Assembly: GCA_030625885.1 (NCBI GenBank)
Contig: DAOUPZ010000018.1
Coordinates: forward strand, 1-64,000
DNA length: 64,000 nt
Origin: Clostridia bacterium
GTDB lineage: Bacteria > Bacillota > DAOUPZ01
Reading direction: 5' to 3'
Below the pieces are notes generated by a model, which worked only from the letters and a program-made list of their open reading frames with translations, had not been told where the DNA came from and ran no database searches. Of this stretch, positions 53,926 through 63,199 are shown piece after piece; position 1 is the first letter of the stretch; the number at the start of each line of letters is the position of its first letter. The translations under genes were made by a program, and so were the position numbers.

Positions 53926-54306
53926 CTATGGCAGCCACACAACCACTTCAAACCGGTTTGGATCCGCTTCATTGTACGGCATATCCTCCTCAGGAACAAC
54001 AATCACTCGAAGCAGCGTCCCCCCATTAAAAGCTTCTTCACGACACGTTAATGCATAGGGCTTTTGCATCATCCATTCGGTCCATGGGGCAACCTTTCCT
54101 GCTTTGATATGCTCCGTCGCCGTGCGAGCAACTTCCATCATACGAATCTCTACAACCTGATCCGCAAAAATATGACTGCCTGTTTTAGTCAGCGTCGTGA
54201 TAGAAACCAGTACAATGCCAAATAGACCAATTGCCAGCATGATCTCCACTAAAGTAAGTCCTTTCTGGTTACCTGCTTTTCGCTCCACTTTATACCTCCC
54301 GATCAT
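53926..54306 (-). CDS. Prepilin-type protein, PilV/GspI-like
   Basis: 126 aa, start overlaps pilC stop (TAATG). KGLTLVEIMLAIGLFGIVLV is the prepilin signal. Short globular domain, ends in FEVVVWLP. Minor pilin. Confidence 0.83.
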   Translation of the reverse strand: MIGRYKVERKAGNQKGLTLVEIMLAIGLFGIVLVSITTLTKTGSHIFADQVVEIRMMEVARTATEHIKAGKVAPWTEWMMQKPYALTCREEAFNGGTLLRVIVVPEEDMPYNEADPNRFEVVVWLP

Positions 54307-55520
54307 TACTGTTTAAGATGGCGTACCATATCCATCATCGGTAGCATTACCGAAATAATCACCACACTGATCACCAATCCAATCACAATCAACAGTGCAG
54401 GCTCTACTAACGCCAGGATTTTATCAAATCCAGCATTGGCTTCTCGCTCATAATAATCAGCCATTTCTGCCAGCAGCATTTCCAGTTCCCCGGTTTCTTC
54501 ACCAATGGTCAGCATTTGCAAAAGCATGTTGTCAAAGTAACCTGTTTTTTGGATATGGTCTGATAGAGATCCCCCCCGAAGCAATCCGTTAATGCCTTCT
54601 TCAATCGCTTTTTCGGCCACTGCATTATTCATATTATTTTTGATATAACGCAAACTTTCCACCAATGGCAGTCCACTTTTCATCAGCAAATAAAGATCAT
54701 GGGCAAAATGCATCATCGTTACATCTTTTAAAGTTTTCCCTATAACAGGCACACGAGACAACCCTTGATCCTTAACCCACCGACCTTTTACTGTCTTAAA
54801 ATAACGCGAAAGAAACAGTAATATCCCACTGAATATAAATAAGATAACAAAAAAATACTGACTCCCAAATTCCGCAATACCCATAACAACCCGTGTAATA
54901 AACGGCAATTCACCCCCACTGAGCGTAATCATATTGATCAGCTGGGGCAGTAAAAAATTAAAGAAGAAAGTCAGTATCCCAATCGCCATAACAACCATAA
55001 TCGTGGGGTAAATAGAAGCGGATTTTATTTTTTGCCCAATCCGATGTTCCCGTTCATAATAATCCGCCATATTACGAAACATTTCTTCTATCCGTCCACT
55101 CGCTTCCCCTGTTGCTACCATACTGGACAAAAGCGGCGGCATCAATGATCCGGTTTCATTCATGGCTTCTGAAATAGACTTTCCGGTCTGAACGGCTTGA
55201 TAAATGCGGCCAACTTCCAAATTCGTGAGTTTGTCACGGGTCTGATCCTGCATCATATCCAGCGCCTTAATTAAGTTAACCCCAGACTTCGTGACCACTG
55301 CCATCTGACGGCAAAAGTGGCTCACTGCACGACTCTTAAGCTTCTTTTCTAATGTGAAAGATTGTTTGGAAAAAAATTTACGTCGTCCTTTTTCTATAGC
55401 CACGGGTAATAAGTTTTCACTTTTAAGATACTGATACACCACCGTTTCGTTTTCACCCTCATAAGTTCCAGTGACCCTCTTTCCGCGACTGTCTATAGCT
55501 CGATATCTATAATGACCCAT
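54306..55520 (-). CDS. pilC: Type IV pilus inner membrane platform protein PilC
   Basis: 404 aa. Two T2SSF domains: FCRQMAVVTKSGVNLIKALD with ATGEASGRIEEMFRNMADYYERE, and MHFAHDLYLLMKSGLPLVESL with IGEETGELEMLLAEMADYYERE. Three membrane helices. Interacts with PilB. Confidence 0.94.
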   Translation of the reverse strand: MGHYRYRAIDSRGKRVTGTYEGENETVVYQYLKSENLLPVAIEKGRRKFFSKQSFTLEKKLKSRAVSHFCRQMAVVTKSGVNLIKALDMMQDQTRDKLTNLEVGRIYQAVQTGKSISEAMNETGSLMPPLLSSMVATGEASGRIEEMFRNMADYYEREHRIGQKIKSASIYPTIMVVMAIGILTFFFNFLLPQLINMITLSGGELPFITRVVMGIAEFGSQYFFVILFIFSGILLFLSRYFKTVKGRWVKDQGLSRVPVIGKTLKDVTMMHFAHDLYLLMKSGLPLVESLRYIKNNMNNAVAEKAIEEGINGLLRGGSLSDHIQKTGYFDNMLLQMLTIGEETGELEMLLAEMADYYEREANAGFDKILALVEPALLIVIGLVISVVIISVMLPMMDMVRHLKQ

Positions 55521-55541
55521 CTACTTTCCTCCTGCAACCTG

Positions 55542-57227
55542 CTATGTCGTATAAGTCACTCGAAGCATTTCTTCTACGGTGGTGATCCCCTGCAACACTT
55601 TGTGACGTGCATCTTCCTGCAGCGTCATCATCCCCTGCTCTAGCACCTGTGCTCGGAGCTGATCAAGCGACGCTCTATCATCAATGAGCTGACGCTGCTC
55701 CGAACTCACTTCCATAATCTCGTAAATGCCAATACGACCTTTATATCCTGTCTGATTACAATATTCACAACCTGACCCTTTTCTTAACATAAGCGTTTCA
55801 TCCAGCGGCATTTTTAAAATTCTTTTTTCCCGTTCATCCGCCTCATAAGACTGACCACATTTAGGACATATCTTACGTACCAATCGCTGTCCTACAATCC
55901 CAACCAGCGAAGAAGAAATCATATACGGTTCAATTCCCATATCCATAATACGCGTCACAGCTCCCGGTGCATCATTGGTATGCAAAGTGCTCAAAACCAG
56001 ATGACCCGTTAAGGCCGCCCGCATCGAAATCTCAATGGTTTCGCTGTCTCTGATTTCACCCACCATGATCACATCGGGATCCTGCCGTAAAATAGAACGT
56101 AAACCCGTCGAAAACAAGAGACCCGCTTTCGCATTCACTGCCGTCTGATTAATCCCTTTCATATCTAGTTCAATGGGATCTTCCAGGGTAATAATATTCT
56201 TTTGATGGTCATTAATCTTGGACAGCATCGCATAGAGCGTGGTTGTTTTACCACTGCCTGTCGGCCCTGTCACGAGAATAATGCCATACGGTCTGGCTAA
56301 TAACCGCTCAAAAACCTCTAACTGCATGGGGTTTAACCCTAATTTCTCCATACCAATCAAAAAACTGCCTCGATCCAGAATTCGCATCACAATTTTTTCC
56401 CCATGATTGGTCGGCATGGTGGAGATCCGCAAATCAATCTCCCGATTGTCAACTTCAATCATCATCCGTCCATCCTGCGGCAAACGCTTCTCAGAAATAT
56501 TTAAGTTCGCCATGACTTTAATCCGACTGACAATCGCCCCATGCGCCTTAAGCCCGGTCACCAGCGTTTTCTGCAAAATCCCATCTACACGAACCCGTAC
56601 CCGCATTTCCGCTTCATACGGTTCAATGTGAATATCACTGGCTCCGCTTCGAACGGCATTCTCAATGGTCGATTGAACAAAACGCACAATCGGTGCTGCA
56701 TTAATATCTAAATTAACATTGTCTATATTGCCCAAAAGTTCCGATTGAGATTGCATATAATCACCAATCGCTTGCGCTGCTTTCGCCTGAGAAAAGACAA
56801 TATTAATCTGCTTCTCAATATCATCCGCATAAGACAAAAACGGCTGCACGGGCATCTTAACCATTAAGCCCACATCTTGAATAGCAATTGGATCCAGCGG
56901 ATCCCACATTGCAAGGCAAAGGCGGCCCTGGTTAACCTCAAACGGGATAACCTTATGCCGCCTCGCTAAGTTTTCCGGGATCAGCCGGGCTACTTTTGGA
57001 TCTACTTTAAGATATTTGAGGTTAATACTTTTAATCCCCAGCTGAGTTTCTAATACTTTGGTCAACTGCTCTCGACTGATATACCCGTCTTCAATCAGAA
57101 TATTTCCCAGCCGGCGACCCGATTGACGTTGTTTTTGCAGCGCCTCATTCAATTGCCCCACTGTGATTAAACCATTCTGAACCAACATATCCCCCAAGCG
57201 AATTTTTGTTTGAATCACCCGTTCCAC
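55542..57227 (-). CDS. pilB: Type IV pilus assembly ATPase PilB
   Basis: 561 aa. N-terminal MshEN domain (residues about 8-65: GDMLVQNGLITVGQLNEALQ), the type of N-domain that can bind c-di-GMP. Walker A GPTGSGKTTT about 318-327, Asp box, Walker B, His box (LSTLHTNDAPGAVTRI), and a CxxC...CxxC zinc site in KICPKCG / GCEYC. No pilT-type retraction ATPase gene is in the window. Confidence 0.94.
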   Translation of the reverse strand: MERVIQTKIRLGDMLVQNGLITVGQLNEALQKQRQSGRRLGNILIEDGYISREQLTKVLETQLGIKSINLKYLKVDPKVARLIPENLARRHKVIPFEVNQGRLCLAMWDPLDPIAIQDVGLMVKMPVQPFLSYADDIEKQINIVFSQAKAAQAIGDYMQSQSELLGNIDNVNLDINAAPIVRFVQSTIENAVRSGASDIHIEPYEAEMRVRVRVDGILQKTLVTGLKAHGAIVSRIKVMANLNISEKRLPQDGRMMIEVDNREIDLRISTMPTNHGEKIVMRILDRGSFLIGMEKLGLNPMQLEVFERLLARPYGIILVTGPTGSGKTTTLYAMLSKINDHQKNIITLEDPIELDMKGINQTAVNAKAGLLFSTGLRSILRQDPDVIMVGEIRDSETIEISMRAALTGHLVLSTLHTNDAPGAVTRIMDMGIEPYMISSSLVGIVGQRLVRKICPKCGQSYEADEREKRILKMPLDETLMLRKGSGCEYCNQTGYKGRIGIYEIMEVSSEQRQLIDDRASLDQLRAQVLEQGMMTLQEDARHKVLQGITTVEEMLRVTYTT

Positions 57228-57248
57228 CCACTTTTTATATCATTGGAA

Positions 57249-57788
57249 TTAGTCTACTGTTTTTATGTATTTTGAATCACATATGTCACCTTTAGCATCA
57301 TAATAGAAGATATCACATTTCAGTTGACCACTATCTGCATAGGCCGCAAATGCCACTGCTCCTCTCATATTTTCAGCAATAGCGTGCCAATCTTCATATG
57401 CTGCTCCCCATGCATCCGTAGCATGAACAACCTCGTCATCTCCATCATCATATATAACCGCAGAAGCATTTTCTGCATCAATATCTGTATGATCTGCCAC
57501 ACTGGTTACAACTGTTTCCTGATTGAAAGGATTCGTTATATTATCACCCAATTTATTTGCTAATGCTGTTTCAAAGTCATCTACCTCTGAAGACGTATAC
57601 TTACTAATTAACCCCGTTGCCGTCGCTTCTACGACCCGCATATTGGTATCAATCCCACTCTCCCGTGCCGTATCCTTCATAAAACCCATCTTTGGAATCA
57701 ACACCACTGCCAATATCCCAATAATCGCAATAACCATCATCAATTCTACCAGCGTAAACCCTTTTTCGTGTCTCAATGCCTTAAACAT
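57249..57788 (-). CDS. Major pilin-like prepilin
   Basis: 179 aa from ATG 57788 (GGAGG upstream). FKALRHEKGFTLVELMMVIA is the signal. The long acidic globular part (about residues 60-175) has two Cys near the C-terminus (KCDIFYYDAKGDICD) that could form the pilin disulphide loop. First gene of the pil operon, so possibly the main subunit. Confidence 0.88.
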   Translation of the reverse strand: MFKALRHEKGFTLVELMMVIAIIGILAVVLIPKMGFMKDTARESGIDTNMRVVEATATGLISKYTSSEVDDFETALANKLGDNITNPFNQETVVTSVADHTDIDAENASAVIYDDGDDEVVHATDAWGAAYEDWHAIAENMRGAVAFAAYADSGQLKCDIFYYDAKGDICDSKYIKTVD

Positions 57789-57967
57789 TATCTCTACCTC
57801 CTCATTTGCATTCAATTATTTTTGTTTTTCCAGATTAGCAACTTTGCCCAATACCGCCCCCTTTCTCATCTATAAAATATTTATTTTAGGATTTTTTTCT
57901 GCAATATTCTATTGTTTTATTTAATATTTACCCACTTAACATCATTTTAAGCACATTGCGATCTCAT

Positions 57968-58015
57968 TTATTCCACCAGCGCAAACCCTTTCTCGTTGTT
58001 TATTTTCTTAAACAT
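57968..58015 (-). pseudogene. Truncated prepilin start (relic)
   Basis: GGAGGCG followed by ATG and the frame MFKKINNEKGFALVE, then a stop. It reproduces a prepilin signal with its ribosome site but ends exactly at the methylation-site Glu. About 180 bp before the intact pilin, so probably a deletion remnant of a duplicate pilin gene. Confidence 0.6.
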
Positions 58016-58131
58016 TTTGTCGCGCCTCCATCACAAAACACCTTATTACAAAATATGTATACCCTTCCATTATGTATAATAACAGCAAATTTATTTCAAT
58101 AATCAAACATTTTTATTAAAAAAATATGAAA

Positions 58132-58194
58132 TTATATGTCATGCAATAAAGAACTTACATTGTAGGTTTGCAGAGCCATTCTAAATGTAAAAAC
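58132..58194. repeat. Repeat B, uninterrupted copy
   Basis: TTATATGTCATGCAATAAAG through TTTGCAG and then AGCCATTCTAAATGTAAAAAC. The copy at 21832-21947 has the same two halves separated by 61 bp that form a GGGGACA element. Confidence 0.65.
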
Positions 58195-58448
58195 AAAACA
58201 GTCTGCTGCTTATCCTCCTATATTTACGTGATAAGCAGCAATAATATGAAAATCTTTTATAATAAAAAAAATTAAGCAGGTAGCAACCAGCAGATCTTTT
58301 CCCTACCTGCTACAGCGAGCAACACAAGCGTGCTACCTGCTTTTATTATGAAGAACTTAGAACCCAGAACTAATAATTTCCCACCAAAGTTCTCTATACT
58401 TTTTTACCCATTTGTGTTATATTTTTAATAAGAGGGGTAAATATTGTA

Positions 58449-58550
58449 TTAGAAACGAAGATTCATACCTTAGTAACTGGACACCTGAGGGTATGAGGAG
58501 TGCGTGGTGTAACCGACTATTCATTTTTGATATGGACAGGCGGCTTTTTT
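58449..58550 (+). promoter_or_regulatory. c-di-GMP-II-like riboswitch before the plus-strand pilin
   Basis: GAAACGAAGATTCATACC, then GGACACCTGA, a loop, and GCGTGGTGTAACCGAC reproduce the class II c-di-GMP aptamer layout. ACACC (58481-58485) pairs with GGTGT (58506-58510); TCATACC (58463-58469) pairs with GGTATGA (58490-58496) as the pseudoknot; AACCGAC (58511-58517) is the conserved 3' strand. It could also pair with AGGCGGCTT before the T run (58545-58550), so ligand binding would prevent termination (ON switch). P1 pairs only weakly here. Confidence 0.7.
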
Positions 58551-58802
58551 AATTTTGACAAATTTATGTTATCGAACGTACTACTAAAGTCCTAGATGCA
58601 TAGAATATATAAGGGACAATTGACAATTGATAATTCATAATTCATAATTCATAATTAAAAAGATTAAAAGACGTTGAACGAGGAACGAATAACGAGGAAC
58701 GAAAAAGGAGAAAAGAAAAAGATATTAGCTTAAGGCTAGAGATCTTAAAACATTTAGATTTGAAGTTTAAAAAATTATATTGTCGTGGTTGACGGAAACG
58801 CG

Positions 58803-58857
58803 ATGCAAAATTGGGGACATTCCAAAAGGCACGAGTGGTGTGTCCCCAATTTTGCAT
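58803..58857. repeat. GGGGACA palindromic element, copy 3
   Basis: ATGCAAAATTGGGGACA (58803-58819) and its exact complement (58841-58857) flank GGCACGAGTGG. Lies in the long leader of the plus-strand pilin. Confidence 0.75.
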
Positions 58858-58982
58858 GGTACATATTATGAGAATAAAGAAGGTGATGACCCCAAATGAA
58901 GAGAAATTTTTAATAAGCATTAAAAATTTTCTTAGAGAAGCCGATAAGATTAATAAGAGGAAAATAAGGAGGAGGAATTATG

Positions 58983-59408
58983 ATGTTAAATTTTTTCTTA
59001 AAGCGAATTAATAAAAAAGAAAAAGGTTTTACCCTGGTCGAGTTAATCATCGTAATGGCTGTAATTGGTGTATTAGCTGCCGTCGTGGCACCTAAAGGAT
59101 TACAAATGATCGATAAATCCAAACAAACAAAAGCAATCGCGAATATTAAAGCCGTTAAAACTGCTGCCATATTATACTATAGTGAAACTGGAACAGCAGC
59201 TACAACTGATGCTAACATTAATGGATACTTAGATAATCCAATCCTTGGAACTGGTGCAATTGATGGATATGAATATGCCATCTCCAGTGGAGATTTGGAA
59301 GTCACTTGCCCAACCACAGAAGATGAAGCAAAAATAGCATCTACATTTGGCATCAATGATACTACAACAACTGACAAAAAAGTTACAATATCCTTAAGCG
59401 CATCGTAA
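58983..59408 (+). CDS. Prepilin on the opposite strand (PilA-like)
   Basis: 141 aa from ATG 58983 (GGAGG 7 nt upstream; ATG 58980 possible). RINKKEKGFTLVELIIVMAV signal with the +5 Glu; globular part rich in Thr/Asp and with a single Cys. Monocistronic with its own terminator; about 430 nt after the riboswitch. Likely a c-di-GMP-controlled pilin, as for pilA1 in C. difficile. Confidence 0.88.
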   Translation: MLNFFLKRINKKEKGFTLVELIIVMAVIGVLAAVVAPKGLQMIDKSKQTKAIANIKAVKTAAILYYSETGTAATTDANINGYLDNPILGTGAIDGYEYAISSGDLEVTCPTTEDEAKIASTFGINDTTTTDKKVTISLSAS

Positions 59409-59434
59409 AATTAAATTATTTAGTTATGTTTTCT

Positions 59435-59458
59435 AAAGAGCTCTCTTGAGCTCTTTTT
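59435..59458 (+). terminator. Terminator of the plus-strand pilin
   Basis: AAAGAGCTC / GAGCTCTTT with a 4-nt loop and a T run; 27 nt after the stop. Confidence 0.88.
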
Positions 59459-59763
59459 CTTTGTCACTATACCCAAATAACTTAGGGACAGCTCTCACGT
59501 TAAATGTTTTTTGTTTTAGTTTTTTCTACCTAATAACACACCTCCTGATTACCGCCCAAATAACTTTCTTTATTCAGCACTATCTCTTCCTCTTCCCCCT
59601 TCAGCTTTCAACCTTAACCCTTCCGCCAATCTTTTATCTTTCTCCCCTCAATTTTAAATTTTCAATTCTCAATTTTCGATTGCTTTTCCCTCCCCCCCTC
59701 ATATTCTAAAACTTCATGCATACCATATACTGGACAAATATTATAGGCAGAGGAGGAAATACC
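59459..59763. repeat. Gap before the sigma-54 activator
   Basis: T/C-rich DNA with AATTTTC/AATTCTC-type heptamers (about 59650-59680). No promoter is clear and no gene is seen. Confidence 0.45.
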
Positions 59764-61719
59764 ATGGAAAATATGACTTCTCAAAACACACTTAATACCT
59801 CCCGAAAAGCCTGGGAACATTTCGTTAAGACCGGTCAAATTGATGAAACCATCATCCGTCCGTGTATCGCATCTTCGTGGCAGCGCTGCCGCAAAGATCA
59901 TCTTGATCCTTTTATGAGCCGCAGTAAGGATCGTTTATCCGATACACAAATAAAAAAACGAATCGAATATCGGAAGGAACTGGTTCATGTCGCCTGGCCT
60001 TTCATGGAACTGTTATATCATATTGTTGAAGGTTCGGGTTTCCGTGTTGATCTGGTAGACGAAGAAGGGTATATCCTCAAAATGATCGGCGATTTGGAAG
60101 CGATGAAAATTTCGCAGGACACCAACTCCCTGGTCGGCGCTAACCGTTCAGAAAAAGCAGCGGGCACCAACAGCATGGGTCTTGTCCTGATCTCCCAAGA
60201 GCCGGTGCAGATTGCGGGTGCAGAACACTATCTGGAATTCTGCCAGCGCTGGACTTGCTCCGCCGCGCCCATTTTGGATCAAGAACAGAAATTAATTGGT
60301 ATTCTCAATATGAGCGGACGCAACGAATTGGTTCATAAACATACGCTGGGTATGGTCGTCGCCGTTGCCAAGGCCATTGAAAATGAAATGAACATCCAAA
60401 AAATCAATCAGCAGCTGAGAACCACACTCCAAGCCATTTCTGATGGCATTATCTATATTAATACGCAAAATACCATCACCTATGTCAACCCCATGGCGGA
60501 AGAAATACTGGGCATCAACCATACAGAGATCGTTAATCAACCCTTTGATCAAGTATTCACCACCTCACCTTCTCTTCATCAAGTATCAAATTCCGGAAAA
60601 GGGTTCAGCAACCACGAAATCGTGATTCATGTGGGCAAACAAAGTTTTCACTGTATTGTCAGCGCCCGACCCATTATATCAGCAGAAAACACAAACAAGG
60701 GCATGGTTGTGGTTTTGAAAAAAACAGCTGAAATACGCCGCATGGCACAAAACATGGTTGGAACCACCGCGCGCTTTACATTCAAAGATATCATCGGTGA
60801 AAGCGACACCATGCAACAACATTTAAAAATCGCTGAACTGGCTTCACAGGTCAGTTCACGGGTTCTCATTGAAGGCGAAAGCGGTACAGGAAAAGAAATG
60901 GTCGCTCAGGCCATCCATAACGCCAGTCTTTTTCAGCATGGCCCTTTTGTCGCTGTCAACTGCAGTGCCATTCCTCATGACTTAATCGAAAGTGAGCTAT
61001 TTGGCTATGAAGAAGGCGCCTTTACCGGCGCCAAACGAGGGGGTAAACCCGGGAAATTTGAATTAGCAGAAGGCGGCACCCTTTTTTTAGATGAAATTGG
61101 TGACATGCCTCTGGATATGCAGGTCAAAATGCTGCGAGTGCTCCAAGAAAACCAGGTCGTCCGAGTCGGAGGCAGAAAAGCATTACCCCTTCATATCCGA
61201 GTCATCGCCGCCACCAATAAAAATCTGCTTAAAGAAATCGAAAAGGGTCATTTCCGGGAAGATCTGTATTATCGGTTAAATGTCATTAAACTGCTTCTCC
61301 CATCGCTTCGGGAACGTTGCGAAGATATTCCGTTACTGGTCAATAAAATTCTACATAAAGTATGCAATCGTATGGGAACCCCGCTTAAAAACATTCATCC
61401 CAATGCCATGGAAATGCTTACTCATTACTCTTGGCCCGGTAATATACGGCAATTGGAAAATTTAATAGAGCGTATGGTTGTTTTAAATCGAAAGGATGAA
61501 ATAACAACCGAAGATTTGCCAAAAATCTTCTGGGAAACACCTTCTGTTGAAGTACTTAATAGCACATCTTCCCCAAAACTCATCTCCTTAAATGAAATGG
61601 AAGCCATCACTATTAAAAGGACTTTGCAAATTCTCCAAGGTAATATCTCAAAGACAGCCCAGACACTGGGAATTACGCGTAAAACGCTTTATCAAAAGAT
61701 TAAAAAGTACGAGATATGA
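59764..61719 (+). CDS. Sigma-54-dependent activator (AcoR type, GAF-PAS-AAA-Fis)
   Basis: 651 aa from ATG 59764 (GAGGAGG upstream). GAF domain about 60-190, PAS about 215-310 (LRTTLQAISDGIIYINTQNT), AAA domain with GESGTGKE (about 371-378) and the sigma-54 contact loop GAFTGA (about 418-423), and a Fis-type helix-turn-helix at the C-terminus (NISKTAQTLGITRKTLYQKI). Ligand unknown. Its targets may include the AOR operon on the other strand, whose promoter is outside the window. Confidence 0.94.
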   Translation: MENMTSQNTLNTSRKAWEHFVKTGQIDETIIRPCIASSWQRCRKDHLDPFMSRSKDRLSDTQIKKRIEYRKELVHVAWPFMELLYHIVEGSGFRVDLVDEEGYILKMIGDLEAMKISQDTNSLVGANRSEKAAGTNSMGLVLISQEPVQIAGAEHYLEFCQRWTCSAAPILDQEQKLIGILNMSGRNELVHKHTLGMVVAVAKAIENEMNIQKINQQLRTTLQAISDGIIYINTQNTITYVNPMAEEILGINHTEIVNQPFDQVFTTSPSLHQVSNSGKGFSNHEIVIHVGKQSFHCIVSARPIISAENTNKGMVVVLKKTAEIRRMAQNMVGTTARFTFKDIIGESDTMQQHLKIAELASQVSSRVLIEGESGTGKEMVAQAIHNASLFQHGPFVAVNCSAIPHDLIESELFGYEEGAFTGAKRGGKPGKFELAEGGTLFLDEIGDMPLDMQVKMLRVLQENQVVRVGGRKALPLHIRVIAATNKNLLKEIEKGHFREDLYYRLNVIKLLLPSLRERCEDIPLLVNKILHKVCNRMGTPLKNIHPNAMEMLTHYSWPGNIRQLENLIERMVVLNRKDEITTEDLPKIFWETPSVEVLNSTSSPKLISLNEMEAITIKRTLQILQGNISKTAQTLGITRKTLYQKIKKYEI

Positions 61720-61740
61720 AAAACGGTTTCACCGTCTTTC
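61718..61740 (+). terminator. Terminator of the sigma-54 activator gene
   Basis: AAACGGT-TTC-ACCGTCTTTC hairpin overlapping the stop codon; short U-rich tail. Confidence 0.6.
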
Positions 61741-61868
61741 GGCAGGTAGCAAACAGCAGGTAGCAGGTAGGAAAAGATGAAAAAGCGGCTGAAGGCTAAT
61801 GCATAAATGTTGAATGTCTTCAGTTATTTAATTATTTAATTGTGAATTGTGAATTGTGAATTGTGAAT

Positions 61869-61921
61869 TGCAAGAACGGGGACATTCCGTAAGGAACGCA
61901 CGGTGTGTCCCCGTTCTTGCA
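61869..61921. repeat. GGGGACA palindromic element, copy 4
   Basis: TGCAAGAACGGGGACA (61869-61884) and its exact complement (61906-61921). Compared with copy 3 the outer arms differ in sequence but still pair. AATTGTG heptamers lie directly before it. Confidence 0.75.
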
Positions 61922-61974
61922 TACAGGGAAAGCTAGCATGAACCGGGGGGGCTCTTGCTTTCCAAAATATATAA

Positions 61975-63159
61975 TTACACTGAGCATAAATGATGCAGTA
62001 AAATAGTAAAGAGTACCATGCAGAAAAGTGCCATGGGATACGTGGCCCCATATCCGGCCGCTACTCTACTGTCATTCGTTGCATCAATCGCTGCGCCTAA
62101 TCCAGGGGTACTGGTCATCCCCCCGCATAATGCACCCGCTAACAACACCCAGTTTATTTTAAACACAAATCTTCCCAGTATAAAACCAGACATCAGCGCT
62201 AAAATGCCTGCTGCCAAAGCCACTATGATTAAATAGAATCCGACCGTACCACTACTCAACAACTGTACCATTCCCGGGCCGCTTCGAATACCGACAATGG
62301 CCAGAAAAAATGCCAGCGATATTTGCTGCAACGCTGTTAAGATCCTTTCATTCATCCGAAAATTCAAATGACAGACTTTACCCTTATAACCCAAAAACAA
62401 GGATACAATCAAAACACCCCCTGTAGAACCCAAACTCAGATGTCCAATGACGGGTATTGGAATATTAATTTTTCCAACCAAATAGCCTATCAAAAGTGCC
62501 GTGCCAAACGCCAGCAAATCAAAACCCGCTTCCCTTTCGTCCTTACTATCCTGATTGCTTTTCATTTCCGACTTTAATTTTTCCTTTTCTTCCTGCAAGT
62601 TAATTCCAAAAAGTCTAGGGAACACCTGTACTGCAAATATCACAATCAAAACACCAAAAGGATAACCAATTGCATGACCAATTCCCACATTTGCTTCCGC
62701 TGTCGACCCAAACATCGATACCGCTTCAATTGCCGCCCCCAACCCGGGGGAACTCGTCAATGCCCCTGTATAGACACCGGAAACCAAAAAGGGATCTATG
62801 TTTGGATTAAAGCACGTCATGATCAGCGTAACAGCAGCCCCTACAAATGTGATCACGATTCCCATCATAATAAATTTCAATCCATACCGTTTCATAACAA
62901 CGCCAATATCCTTGGCAGCCAAAAGGCCTACTGCCGCTACAAAAAAGATTAAATTCCAGTAAAAAAATTCTTTCCCCATCTCATATCCAAATAATCGATA
63001 AGCAAGGTACCCAAACACAATGCCCGTAAATAATGCTCCAGAAATACCAAACCTCAGCCCCAAAAAACTTACTTTACCCAGCAAAAGACCTGTCATCAAC
63101 GCCAAAAACATTAAAACAAAAGGGTTTGTAAAATAAGTATCTAAGTTAAGCAGTTCCAT
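61975..63159 (-). CDS. AspT/YidE-type exchanger family transporter
   Basis: 394 aa from ATG 63159. Two homologous halves of about five helices each, with the motif TSSPGLGAAIEA near residue 140 and TSTPGLGAAIDA near 365, separated by a charged loop (about 205-225). Asp-Al_Ex family; the regulatory TrkA_C/RCK domains of larger members are absent. Substrate may be an organic acid. Follows the AOR and ThiS-like genes. Confidence 0.88.
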   Translation of the reverse strand: MELLNLDTYFTNPFVLMFLALMTGLLLGKVSFLGLRFGISGALFTGIVFGYLAYRLFGYEMGKEFFYWNLIFFVAAVGLLAAKDIGVVMKRYGLKFIMMGIVITFVGAAVTLIMTCFNPNIDPFLVSGVYTGALTSSPGLGAAIEAVSMFGSTAEANVGIGHAIGYPFGVLIVIFAVQVFPRLFGINLQEEKEKLKSEMKSNQDSKDEREAGFDLLAFGTALLIGYLVGKINIPIPVIGHLSLGSTGGVLIVSLFLGYKGKVCHLNFRMNERILTALQQISLAFFLAIVGIRSGPGMVQLLSSGTVGFYLIIVALAAGILALMSGFILGRFVFKINWVLLAGALCGGMTSTPGLGAAIDATNDSRVAAGYGATYPMALFCMVLFTILLHHLCSV

Positions 63160-63199
63160 GCACATCATCCTTTCTTCCATGAGTTCATAAATTAGAGAT

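Larger units (their letters stand above)
58016..58982. other. Regulatory and repeat-rich region between the two pilin genes
   Basis: Holds a repeat shared with 21.8 kb (58132-58194), AGGTAGC heptamers (58290-58345), a c-di-GMP-II-like riboswitch (58449-58550), AATTCAT and AACGAGG heptamers (58618-58705) and GGGGACA element copy 3. A plus-strand open frame near 58811-59011 looks non-coding. Confidence 0.6.

Noticed and set aside
57800..57860. Sigma-54 promoter TTGGGCAAAGTTGCT before the pilin
   Set aside because: The GG and GC pairs are not at the fixed 12-bp distance needed for -24/-12 promoters.
57788..57880. GGGGGCGGTATTGGGCAAAG upstream of the minus-strand pilin as a c-di-GMP-I (GEMM) riboswitch
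   Set aside because: Only the GGCAAA-like part fits; the ACGCAAAGC and GGTTACCG-type strands and the second helix are missing.
58811..59011. 66-codon plus-strand frame before the pilin
   Set aside because: It starts inside the GGGGACA element, overlaps the pilin ribosome site and has no site of its own.
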